Of a DNA stretch of 20,698 nt, positions 13,774 to 20,338 are shown piece after piece. The position numbers were made by a program, and so were the translations under genes. The stretch's first letter is position 1. Every line of letters starts with the position of its first letter. The notes beneath the pieces are model-generated. The model was given only the letters and a program-made list of their open reading frames with translations, was not told the origin of the DNA and did not search any database. The stretch spans positions 1-20,698 of IMG/VR virus record IMGVR_UViG_3300036835_000183, one strand, 5' to 3'. Source of the DNA: a virus.

Positions 13774-14661
13774 ATGACGCGCTATACGCCGCAGTGGTTG
13801 CAGCAGGGCACCTACGCCGCCAGTGTCGACCGCCGCCTGATCGGGGCGTTGTGGCCCGCCGCGGCGGTGTCCGGGTGCGCGGTCACGGCCGGGTCGGGGA
13901 TGACCGTCAACGTCGCGGCCGGGCAGGTCGCGGTCCCGTCCCAGAACAACACCGGCTCCACCCTCTGCAGCTCGGACGCGGTGGAGCAGGTCACGTTGAC
14001 CGCCGCGCCCGCGTCGGGGTCGAACCGGTACGACCTGGTCGTCTGCCATCCCCGCGGGAACGATTTGGACGGCGGCGCCAACAACGATTTCGTGTTCGAG
14101 GTCGTCACCGGCACCGCCGCCGCGTCCCCGTCACCGCCGCCGGTCCCGGCCGGCCAGGCCGCGCTCGCCCAGATCTACGTTCCCGGCGGGTCCGCGTCTG
14201 TCACCGCCGGGAACATCACCGACCGGCGTTCACCCATGTACGGCCCCAACACCGTGTTCGCCCGCGTCTACCTGACCGCCAACACCACCCCGACCAGCGG
14301 CCAACCGTTCGGTTTCAACGCCGCCACCCGCGACCCGCTCGCCATGTGGTCGAACACGTCGAAAGTATTCACCGCCCCCTACGCCGGCCACTACCTCGTC
14401 GCCGGGTCGCTCGACACCGCCGGGAACGCCGTGAACCAGTGGTGCAACCTCGCCGTGCAGCGCAACGGCACCACCGTCGCACTGTGCGGGTGGGCGTTCG
14501 CGTCGCTGGCGTCATGGGACATTCCCGCCCCGTACCACGAGATCGTCGTATGCAACCAGGGCGACACGATCGGTGTGTTCTACACCGGGAATATTTCGAC
14601 CATCAAAGGCGACGCCGCCGGGACCCTGTCGTTCTGCACGGTCCAATACCTCCACCCTTGA
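13774..14661 (+). CDS. Minor tail protein with C1q-like C-terminal domain, candidate receptor binder
   Basis: A 295-aa protein from ATG 13774, preceded by AGGAGA. The N-terminal half (VTAGSGMTVNVAAGQVAVPSQ, then SNRYDLVVCHPRGNDLDGGANN...FVFEVVTG, then LAQIYVPGGSASVTAGNITDRR) matches the common phage tail-attachment module. From about residue 170 a separate beta-sandwich begins (VFARVYLTANTTPTSG..., KVFTAPYAGHYLVAGS, NQGDTIGVFYTGN, LSFCTVQYL) that resembles C1q/TNF-like domains used for trimeric receptor binding. Its place as the last large tail gene fits adhesion. Cys residues at 160-295 may form disulfides. Confidence 0.75.
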   Translation: MTRYTPQWLQQGTYAASVDRRLIGALWPAAAVSGCAVTAGSGMTVNVAAGQVAVPSQNNTGSTLCSSDAVEQVTLTAAPASGSNRYDLVVCHPRGNDLDGGANNDFVFEVVTGTAAASPSPPPVPAGQAALAQIYVPGGSASVTAGNITDRRSPMYGPNTVFARVYLTANTTPTSGQPFGFNAATRDPLAMWSNTSKVFTAPYAGHYLVAGSLDTAGNAVNQWCNLAVQRNGTTVALCGWAFASLASWDIPAPYHEIVVCNQGDTIGVFYTGNISTIKGDAAGTLSFCTVQYLHP

Positions 14662-14672
14662 GAGGGGACACC

Positions 14673-14774
14673 ATGAGCCGCGGCCCGCAACCATTCTGGC
14701 CGGAACCGGCCGACGACCCGCCCGAGGAACCGTCGCATCCCGACCGCACCCCCGGAGACGATGACGATGATTGA
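14673..14774 (+). CDS. Tiny Pro/Asp-rich peptide (33 aa)
   Basis: ATG 14673 is preceded by a good GAGAGGGGA ribosome-binding site and ends at TGA 14772-14774. The 33-aa product is Pro-rich and ends in five Asp, so it is disordered and strongly acidic. It follows the tail fibre gene by 11 nt and abuts the oppositely oriented HNH gene. No family is recognised; the ribosome-binding site and clean G/C third positions are the main evidence that it is translated. Confidence 0.5.
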   Translation: MSRGPQPFWPEPADDPPEEPSHPDRTPGDDDDD

Positions 14775-14775
14775 C

Positions 14776-15429
14776 TCAGGTGCGGGGACCGCGACGACAA
14801 ATCGGGCAGACCCGGTGGCCCGCACTGTCGACTGCGCAGTCCGCCGGGTAGACGTGGCCGTGCCGACATGCGGGACGCCGGAAATCGCGCACTCGCTTCG
14901 CCTCACGAATCGCCATGCAGGCGCGGCACATCCGCGTATTCGGAGCGCCGGGTGGCCGGTAGGTGTTCGCCTCATCAAACGGATGACCGTGGACGCAATG
15001 GGTCTTGCGGGCCGCGATCGCGGAGACAGTCATCCCGCGGGCGTTGTTCTCGCGGTGGGTGACGACGGCCATATGGGCGGGATTGACGCACAACCGGGTT
15101 CGGCACAGATGGTCGACCTCGAGCCTGTCAGGGATCGGACCGCGCTCGAGCTCCCACGCGACGCGATGCACGTAGGTCTGTCTTCCGCCGCGACCGGCGA
15201 TGCCGATCACCCCGTACCCCTTGCCGTTGTCCCCACCGAGCCACAACCAGCAGTCGTTCGGACCGCCGCGTTGCACCCGGCGCCACAACCGTTCGGCGAC
15301 GGGCATGGGTTTGGGTCCCGCGTTGTGCACGCACAACGGGCACAACCGGCGACCCTTCGAGTCTCGGGGCGTATCCGGTGCATACGGATGCCCGTTCCTG
15401 CATGTTGCCGGCAACTCTCCACGCCGCAC
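14776..15429 (-). CDS. Free-standing HNH endonuclease with three Cys/His zinc modules
   Basis: A 217-aa protein on the minus strand, GTG start at 15429-15427 with AGGGGAC upstream on that strand, TGA at 14778-14776. The central HNH region contains YVHRVAWELERGPIPDRLEVDHLC and LCVNPAHM (about residues 86-120), the HNH_3 homing-endonuclease type, with D-H followed by N-P-x-H. It is flanked by three similar zinc-like modules of pattern C-x-x-G-H-x-[YF]...C-x-x-C at about 10-33, 144-170 and 187-210. It is antisense to all neighbouring late genes, wedged between tail and lysis genes with only 1 and 18 nt of spacing. A mobile homing-type insertion is likely. Confidence 0.88.
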   Translation of the reverse strand: MRRGELPATCRNGHPYAPDTPRDSKGRRLCPLCVHNAGPKPMPVAERLWRRVQRGGPNDCWLWLGGDNGKGYGVIGIAGRGGRQTYVHRVAWELERGPIPDRLEVDHLCRTRLCVNPAHMAVVTHRENNARGMTVSAIAARKTHCVHGHPFDEANTYRPPGAPNTRMCRACMAIREAKRVRDFRRPACRHGHVYPADCAVDSAGHRVCPICRRGPRT

Positions 15430-15447
15430 GAGGTCGTCCCCTAAGTC

Positions 15448-16200
15448 ATGGCCCTACACCGAGTAGCAATTCCTTCGCCCAACTATAGTTCACGAGCCGG
15501 AAGCTCTGTGTCTACAATCGTGCTGCATTCGTCCCAGGGCGCCCGGACATACCAGGAGCTCGGCAACTATTTCGCCAACCCGAGCTCGGGTGTGTCATCC
15601 CATGTCGGGATCGACGACACCCCGGGCACGGTCGGCGAATACGTCCGCCGCGACTGGAAAGCGTGGACCGCGGCCAACGCCAACCCGTGGTCGATCCAGG
15701 CCGAACTGTGCGCCTTCGCGGAATGGGACCGGGCCGAATGGGACCGCCACCCCGTCATGCTCGAGAACACCGCGGCGTGGATCGCGGAAGAAGCCGCCAT
15801 CTTCGGGATCCCGCTGGTACTGCTCGACGCCCACCAGGCCCAAGACCCGTACACGCCAGGTGTCTGCCAACACGCCGATCTTGGTTCGATGGGCGGCGGC
15901 CATTGGGACTGCGGCCCCGGGTTCCCCATCGACCGGGTCGTCGACATGGCCGCCGGCGGCGGCACCCCACCCGACGAGGAGGACGAAGACATGCCCCCGA
16001 ACGTGTTCATCATGACGTTCATCGGCGAAGAAGGAAAACTTTGGATGGTCGACGTCGGCCAGATGACCAAAACGTTGATCCCCGACCCGGTGACCGTCGA
16101 CTTCCTCCACAACCTCGGCGTCACCGACGTCCTGAACCAGCCGTTGGCCGACAAGTTCGCCGACATCACCTTCCAACGCGAACCCGGATTCCCGTATTGA
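15448..16200 (+). CDS. Endolysin, N-acetylmuramoyl-L-alanine amidase (Amidase_2)
   Basis: A 250-aa protein from ATG 15448; no strong ribosome-binding site is seen. It cleaves the amide bond between muramic acid and the stem peptide. Residues about 22-165 are the amidase domain: H27 in IVLHSSQ, SSHVGIDD (about 50-57), H142 in VCQHADLG and D154/C155 in HWDCGPGFP as the expected zinc site. An acidic linker (PPDEEDED, about residues 174-181) leads to a small C-terminal domain (about 182-250) of unknown type that could bind the wall. No signal peptide is visible, so a holin is needed for export. The holin-like gene overlaps its stop. Confidence 0.92.
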   Translation: MALHRVAIPSPNYSSRAGSSVSTIVLHSSQGARTYQELGNYFANPSSGVSSHVGIDDTPGTVGEYVRRDWKAWTAANANPWSIQAELCAFAEWDRAEWDRHPVMLENTAAWIAEEAAIFGIPLVLLDAHQAQDPYTPGVCQHADLGSMGGGHWDCGPGFPIDRVVDMAAGGGTPPDEEDEDMPPNVFIMTFIGEEGKLWMVDVGQMTKTLIPDPVTVDFLHNLGVTDVLNQPLADKFADITFQREPGFPY

Positions 16201-16430
16201 CCGAACCGCGCCGCGACACTGTGACGATGGCCGCCATCGTCACCCTCGGCGCGGTCACCGTGGCGTCGATCGTGACGCTCGGCGTCGTCGCCGTCCAAAC
16301 GGACCGCGACCTACGCCTCGCCGAATCGTTGACCGGCGGTGCTGTCCTGTTGATCGCCGTGTTAGGCGGGATCGTCGTACACCGCTGGCACTACGACCTC
16401 AAACGCAACGGCCACAACACCGACGACTAG
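16197..16430 (+). CDS. Holin-like two-span membrane protein
   Basis: A 77-aa protein if TTG 16197 is used, which overlaps the amidase stop by 4 nt; ATG 16227 would give 67 aa and is a fair alternative. Two hydrophobic helices, about residues 11-33 and 46-61, are followed by a charged tail (HYDLKRNGHNTDD). Size, topology and position right after the endolysin fit a phage holin that permits endolysin escape. The gene faces the convergent integrase with 25 bp between stops. Confidence 0.75.
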   Translation: MTEPRRDTVTMAAIVTLGAVTVASIVTLGVVAVQTDRDLRLAESLTGGAVLLIAVLGGIVVHRWHYDLKRNGHNTDD

Positions 16431-16455
16431 CCGTCGTCACCCTCTGCCGGTGGTG

Positions 16456-17325
16456 TCATACGGCTCGGAGTTTGCCGTAGTTGGCGGCGCCGTCGACGGC
16501 TGCTCGCATCCGTTCCCATCCGACTTTGGTGTACCGCCGTGTGGTGGCGGGGTCTTGATGGCCCAGCATGTCCTGCACCGCGGCGAGGTCTTTGGTGTGG
16601 TCCAACGCGGCGGTGGCGGCGGTGTGCCGCCACCGGTGCGGGTTGACGTGCTCGTCGACACCGGCGGCGGCGGCGATCTCGTAGACGACGGCACGCATCG
16701 TCGAATCGGACACCGGTCGGCCGGGATGGACGGGCGAGGGGAACACGAACGTCCGGGACCGGCATTCGGGACGCCACCGGCCCAACACGGCGACGGCGGC
16801 GGTCGTCAACGGGACGTCGCGGTGCTTCACGCCCCGACGCCCCGACCCTTTGCCGGCGACCCGCCACGTCGACGCGGACCCGTCGAACACGAACGTGTCC
16901 CACCGTGCCAGGCGGGCTTCGCTGATCCGGCAGCCGGTCGTCCCTAACAGCACGGCGGCGACATGGTGGACGCCGCCGATGCGGGCGGCCGCGGCCCGTA
17001 GCCGGTCGAACGCGGGCCCGGCGACCGGGCGGGGGTGTCCTTCCGGCGCGGGCAGCGAGGGGAGCTCGAGCGCGGGCCCGCCCGTGCGGTGCCCGATGGC
17101 GCGGTAGAACGCGACCAGGGCTTTGCGGGCCCCGTTACGCGACGACGCCGACGGCGGCAGCGTCGTCCACCAGTCGTACAGTTCGTCCGCAGACGCCCCT
17201 AGAAGGCCGCCTAACGCGTGTTCGGCCCGTTGGGCGTACCCGACGTACACCGCGATGGTGGCGGGGGCGTAGTGGCGTTCTGTCAGCCACGCGGCGAAGT
17301 TGCGTCCTGTTCCGGTGAGTCCCAT
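16456..17325 (-). CDS. int: Tyrosine integrase
   Basis: A 289-aa protein on the minus strand, ATG at 17325-17323. The N-terminal core-binding (SAM-like) region spans about residues 1-90; the catalytic domain follows with R133 (TGCRISEA), K159 (RVAGKGS), H230 and R233 (HRWRHTAA), H256 (GHQDP) and nucleophile Y265 (RRYTKV). All five catalytic residues plus the tyrosine are present, so it should be active. It mediates attP-attB recombination and shows the phage is temperate. The length is rather short and lacks a large arm-binding domain. It lies 39 bp downstream of the repressor gene in the same direction, the BPs-type arrangement. Confidence 0.95.
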   Translation of the reverse strand: MGLTGTGRNFAAWLTERHYAPATIAVYVGYAQRAEHALGGLLGASADELYDWWTTLPPSASSRNGARKALVAFYRAIGHRTGGPALELPSLPAPEGHPRPVAGPAFDRLRAAAARIGGVHHVAAVLLGTTGCRISEARLARWDTFVFDGSASTWRVAGKGSGRRGVKHRDVPLTTAAVAVLGRWRPECRSRTFVFPSPVHPGRPVSDSTMRAVVYEIAAAAGVDEHVNPHRWRHTAATAALDHTKDLAAVQDMLGHQDPATTRRYTKVGWERMRAAVDGAANYGKLRAV

Positions 17326-17364
17326 CCCGGTCAGTCGGTCGTGTCCCGTGGCCGGTTTACCGGT

Positions 17365-17440
17365 TCACGCCGCGATCGGTTGGCGTTGCCGACGGGTAAC
17401 CGTGACGCCGGGCTCGCGATTACTGGTTGGTAACAGTGCA
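17365..17440. other. Candidate attP region inside the repressor 3' end
   Basis: On the plus strand, GGTAACCGTG (17395-17404) and GGTAACAGTG (17429-17438) are near-identical direct repeats 34 bp apart, and further inverted elements, ACGG-GTAA-CCGT (17392-17403) and CCGGTTTACCGG (just outside, 17352-17363), surround them. Integrase-binding repeats next to int are expected at attP. No complete tRNA 3' end was recognised, so the host target cannot be named. The core itself is not identified. Confidence 0.5.
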
Positions 17441-17718
17441 AGACGTTCGGCGCGAGCACGTGCTCGGTCGGCCACGACGGAGGACAGGTCGTCGAGGGCG
17501 ACGCCGTAGATGATCGCCAGCTCGACAAGCAGGTCGATGTCCATCAGCTCGGGGTCCGGTCCGTCGCCCTTGTGGTACAGGCGGATCTTCTCGCCGCTCG
17601 GTGCGGACAGCCCGACCGCTTGCACCAGTCGACGTTCGAGAATCTTGAACGACGGGTCACCAGCGGCGTGCCGCAGCTCCTCCAACCGCACCCCTACTTC
17701 CTGCCGCGTCTCCATCAC
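17365..17718 (-). CDS. XRE/HTH-like immunity repressor, C terminus ending -IAA
   Basis: A 117-aa minus-strand protein, GTG 17718 or ATG 17715. Residues about 1-82 look like a phage repressor DNA-binding domain: RLEELRHAAG, KIRLYHKG, and LLVELAIIYGVALDDLSSVV, which matches the end of XRE-type domains. The last about 24 residues (TSNREPGVTVTRRQRQPIAA) look unrelated to that domain. The protein ends in -IAA, the type of ssrA-like degradation signal reported for the viral-form repressor of mycobacteriophage BPs. Divergent operators lie upstream. Integration inside its 3' end would replace the tag. The call of immunity repressor is inferred from position and fold. Confidence 0.78.
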   Translation of the reverse strand: MMETRQEVGVRLEELRHAAGDPSFKILERRLVQAVGLSAPSGEKIRLYHKGDGPDPELMDIDLLVELAIIYGVALDDLSSVVADRARARAERLALLPTSNREPGVTVTRRQRQPIAA

Positions 17719-17731
17719 CCAACACTCTGCC

Positions 17732-17744
17732 AGACATTATGTCT
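17732..17744. promoter_or_regulatory. Operator-like palindrome AGACAT-T-ATGTCT
   Basis: A perfect inverted repeat with 6-bp arms and a one-base centre lies 14 bp upstream of the repressor start and covers its likely -10 box. This location suits autoregulation or action by the opposing HTH protein. Confidence 0.6.
17736..17741 (-). promoter_or_regulatory. Possible leftward repressor promoter -10 (CATAAT)
   Basis: On the minus strand, CATAAT differs by one base from TATAAT and lies 17 nt upstream of the GTG start. The -35 region is weak (no TTGACA-like hexamer at 17 nt), so this is tentative. Confidence 0.4.
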
Positions 17745-17782
17745 CATGTCCATAGGATCAGCACGACGTTTCGATTGTGGCG

Positions 17783-17811
17783 TTGACGACAAGTGACTTG
17801 TTGTCTACGTT
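17783..17811 (+). promoter_or_regulatory. Rightward early promoter (TTGACG -17 bp- TACGTT)
   Basis: -35 TTGACG (17783-17788) and -10 TACGTT (17806-17811) are spaced by exactly 17 bp. The first codon of the downstream gene is at 17821, about 9 bases after the -10, so its mRNA is probably leaderless or nearly so, common in actinobacteria. This should drive the early operon and, via read-through, possibly the late genes. Confidence 0.7.
17785..17805. promoter_or_regulatory. Operator-like inverted repeat in the early promoter spacer
   Basis: Arms GACGACAAGT (17785-17794) and ACTTGTTGTC (17796-17805) are inverted repeats with one mismatch, around one central G. The repeat spans the -35/-10 spacer, so a dimer bound here would block RNA polymerase. 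It is the most likely repressor operator in the window. Confidence 0.7.
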
Positions 17812-17820
17812 GCAAGCGAG

Positions 17821-18018
17821 ATGTCACGGACACCGACGTTCCCCCTCTATGACCGGATGCTCGGCGGCCGTCTCGCCCTGCTACTACTCCGCTGGCGCGA
17901 GGACGGACTGAGCCACCGAGCGATCGCCGGCCGGCTCGCTGCCGACTACGACGTCCACGTCTCATGGAAGACGGTCGGCCGTTGGTTGGCCGACCTCGAA
18001 GGTCCCGGCGCGGCGTGA
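17821..18018 (+). CDS. Small HTH protein, Cro- or excisionase-like
   Basis: A 65-aa protein from ATG 17821, the first gene after the rightward promoter and divergent from the repressor. Residues about 29-58 (GLSHRAIAGRLAADYDVHVSWKTVGRWLADL) form a helix-turn-helix; the small size fits a Cro-like regulator or a recombination directionality factor. It ends in Gly-Ala-Ala, also a potentially unstable C terminus. The methyltransferase GTG overlaps its stop. Cro versus Xis cannot be decided from sequence. Confidence 0.65.
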   Translation: MSRTPTFPLYDRMLGGRLALLLLRWREDGLSHRAIAGRLAADYDVHVSWKTVGRWLADLEGPGAA

Positions 18019-19013
18019 CTGCCGCGCTTGTACCGCGGGACTTGGGTCCAGGCCTGGTGCCTACCGGGTTCGCCGAACGCATCCTCGAGCGGTGTCCCGA
18101 TGTCGACGATCCGGCATTGTTGTGGGACACGGCGACGACGTGCGCAGCGTTGGCGCAGAAGTGGAACGGGCACGGCGCCGAGAAGGCCGAGATCAAGACC
18201 GCACAGATGTTCGTCGAGATCGAGCTCGCGCAACGTCTAGGGCCTAACCCCGGCGACCTGGGCAAGGGGCCGGGGAAAAGTAGTCATGGCGACTATTCGA
18301 TTCCGGCGTATGTGGTGTCGGACATTCGCCGGTTTCACGGTCACCGCGAGTTCCTGATCGCGCAAGTGCGCGAAGGGAAGCGATCGCGTCGCTCCCTGTT
18401 GCTCGCCGTCGACCGCGCTACTGCCGTGGACGTCAGGCCTGGCGACGTCGACATCATCCGGGGCGATTTCCGTACCGCGCTCGAGGTCGAGTCGGGTTCG
18501 GTGCCGCTGGTGCTCACCGACCCGCCCTATCCGACCGAGTTCCTGCCATTGTGGTCCGACCTCGGGAAGTGGTCGGCACAGTGGCTCGTACCGGGCGGGT
18601 CGCTCATCGCTTACTGCGGTCAGTCGATCATGCCCGACGTGCTGGACCGGTTGCGCGAGCACTTGCGGTACTGGTGGACGATCGCGCTGATTCACGGGAC
18701 CAGCAGCATGATCCCCGGCAAGTGGATCTCAGCCGGATGGAAGCCGCTGCCGTGGTTCGTCAACGGTCCCGGGCGCCGCGGCCGTTTCATGCTGGCCGAC
18801 ACCATCGGCGGCAGCACGCCCCGTAAGACGATCCCGACCGGCCCGACGGGCGACTGGGCCCAAGGAGTTCAAGAACTCGAGCCGATCATCTCGGCGCTCA
18901 CCGCGCCGGGCGATCTCATCGTGGACCCCTTCGCCGGCTCGGGGAGCGTTGGTATCGCGGCGCTGCGGTTCGGGCGCCGGTTTGCTGGTGCCGAGATCGA
19001 GGAAGGGCCATGA
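18015..19013 (+). CDS. DNA methyltransferase, N6-adenine/N4-cytosine type
   Basis: A 332-aa protein from GTG 18015 (GTGA overlap). It transfers a methyl group from S-adenosylmethionine to DNA. Catalytic motif IV is TDPPYP at residues 168-173, and the cofactor motif is DPFAGSGSVGIA at 304-315. Motif IV before motif I gives a beta-type order. About 140 N-terminal residues (TATTCAALAQKWNGHGAEKAEIKTAQMFVEIELAQRLG) resemble an extra helical domain found in some phage methyltransferases. No restriction endonuclease gene is adjacent, so it probably protects phage DNA from host restriction or modifies regulatory sites. The next gene overlaps its stop. Confidence 0.88.
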   Translation: MTAALVPRDLGPGLVPTGFAERILERCPDVDDPALLWDTATTCAALAQKWNGHGAEKAEIKTAQMFVEIELAQRLGPNPGDLGKGPGKSSHGDYSIPAYVVSDIRRFHGHREFLIAQVREGKRSRRSLLLAVDRATAVDVRPGDVDIIRGDFRTALEVESGSVPLVLTDPPYPTEFLPLWSDLGKWSAQWLVPGGSLIAYCGQSIMPDVLDRLREHLRYWWTIALIHGTSSMIPGKWISAGWKPLPWFVNGPGRRGRFMLADTIGGSTPRKTIPTGPTGDWAQGVQELEPIISALTAPGDLIVDPFAGSGSVGIAALRFGRRFAGAEIEEGP

Positions 19014-19483
19014 AAGTCGCCTGTCCGCACCAACGGGAGTGCGAGCTCTGTGGCGACCGCCTGATTCACCAGTGGAACCGCGGCACCGACGAGTCGTCGT
19101 CGGCCTTCGGCCAGTTCGTGCATGACCGCGTCACTTCCCACACGACGTTCGGCGACGTCGACATGGAGCTGTTCGAAGACCACGTGTATCAACTGCACTT
19201 CGGCGAGGGACCGCAACGCTTGCGGTTGCTCGAGCACAAGCCCGCCGGCAACGGCGACCTGCGTCAAGGCCAGCGCTGGTTGCTCGAGTGTCTGCGCCGG
19301 CTGATCACCCTCGGCGTGCAGTCCGGGGACCTGGCGCCCAAGAGCGGGGTGTACATCATCGAGGGCGACCCACCGTTCGAGACGGTGACCATGTACCGCT
19401 TGCCGCCCGTCTCCGGCGCCGGCGTCGTGCGAGAGACATGGGACCAGGCTCAGCTCGTCGATTGGCTGGGAGGCCCACGATGA
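19010..19483 (+). CDS. PD-(D/E)XK nuclease-like protein, putative RecT partner
   Basis: A 157-aa protein from ATG 19010, coupled to the methyltransferase (ATGA) and to recT (ATGA at 19480). The N terminus has a Cys set (CPHQRECELCGDRL, residues 5-18), possibly a zinc ribbon. Residues about 49-95 follow the PD-(D/E)XK pattern: D51 in GDVDMELF, then a strand with E75-x-K77 (RLLEHKPAG) and a helix with Q86/Q88 (LRQGQRWLLECL). Phage annealases are usually encoded beside a cognate exonuclease, so this may supply 5'-3' resection. At 157 aa it is smaller than RecE or lambda Exo. The nuclease assignment is from motif and context. Confidence 0.65.
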   Translation: MKVACPHQRECELCGDRLIHQWNRGTDESSSAFGQFVHDRVTSHTTFGDVDMELFEDHVYQLHFGEGPQRLRLLEHKPAGNGDLRQGQRWLLECLRRLITLGVQSGDLAPKSGVYIIEGDPPFETVTMYRLPPVSGAGVVRETWDQAQLVDWLGGPR

Positions 19484-20337
19484 CCGAGCACGGCCTGGCG
19501 CGTGTGGGTTCGTCGCATCCGATCGCGGTGTTGCGTGAGCAGTTGGCACCGGAGGCGTCGGATCAGGAGTTGGCGTTCTTCGCGCAAGTGTGCGCCCGGT
19601 TGGATTTGTCGCCGTTCGCGGATCAGATCGTGCTGATCGGCCGGTACGACAACCGCCTGAAACGCAAGGTTCACCGCCACCAGATCACGGTCGCGGGGCG
19701 CCGCACCCTCGCTACCCGTACGGGGAAGTTGGCGGGGATCGAGGGGCCGGTGTGGTGCGGGCCCCGCAACGCGAAGGGCGAGTTGGAGTGGCGGGACGTG
19801 TGGGACGACGACGACACGGTCCCGTATTGCGCCCGGGTCCTGGTGCATGTGGACGGGTGGGTGGTGCCGGCGAACGGGACGGCGAAGTGGTCGGAGTTCG
19901 TGCAGACCGACCAGTCGGGGGTGCCGACGATGTTGTGGCGGCGGATGCCGTCGCACATGCTGGGCAAGGTCGCGGAGTCGATGGCGTTACGGCGGGCGTT
20001 CCCCGATGTGATCGACCCCGCCGTCGCCGACAGCTACCCGGCGGGGATGGACGGCGACGAGGTCGAGCTGGCCGAACTGCTCGAGGCCGGCGGGACTGTG
20101 GCCACGGTAAGCACCCCCAGTGACACCGAACCGGCCGTGGCGCGGACGGTCACGAGCGATTGGACGCCGGGGCCGGGCGACCAGGCCGACGCGCACCGGG
20201 CGATCGCGTTGCTGCGGGACCATGAGCGGGACCTGTTCCTCGCTCAGTGGGACATCGAAACGTTCGGTGAGGTGTGGCCGGCGGGGGCGGTGGCGGACGC
20301 GTTGGGGTTCGAACAGGAACAGGAAGCCGGGCCCTGA
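19480..20337 (+). CDS. recT: RecT/Bet-family single-strand annealing protein
   Basis: A 285-aa protein from ATG 19480, overlapping the upstream stop. It promotes annealing of complementary single strands in phage recombination. Family core: LDLSPFADQIVLIGRYDNRL (about residues 41-60), HRHQITVAGRRTLATRTGKLAGIEGPVW (65-92), YCARVLVHVDGW (116-127), KWSEFVQ and the signature WRRMPSHMLGKVAESMALRRAFPD (153-176). The C-terminal 100 residues are Asp/Glu/Pro-rich and variable, often a single-stranded-DNA-binding-protein contact. It is a late member of the early operon with the nuclease-like partner upstream. Confidence 0.93.
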   Translation: MTEHGLARVGSSHPIAVLREQLAPEASDQELAFFAQVCARLDLSPFADQIVLIGRYDNRLKRKVHRHQITVAGRRTLATRTGKLAGIEGPVWCGPRNAKGELEWRDVWDDDDTVPYCARVLVHVDGWVVPANGTAKWSEFVQTDQSGVPTMLWRRMPSHMLGKVAESMALRRAFPDVIDPAVADSYPAGMDGDEVELAELLEAGGTVATVSTPSDTEPAVARTVTSDWTPGPGDQADAHRAIALLRDHERDLFLAQWDIETFGEVWPAGAVADALGFEQEQEAGP

Positions 20338-20338
20338 G

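Noticed and set aside
12564-14672. Long plus-strand Arg-rich frame overlapping two tail genes
   Set aside because: Arg/His/Pro-rich translation typical of an out-of-frame reading; only the last 33 codons from ATG 14673, with their own ribosome-binding site, were kept.
17422-17437. ACTG-GTTGGTAA-CAGT stem-loop resembling a tRNA D-arm
   Set aside because: No acceptor, anticodon or T-arm could be fitted around it, so no tRNA gene is called; it may still be part of attP.
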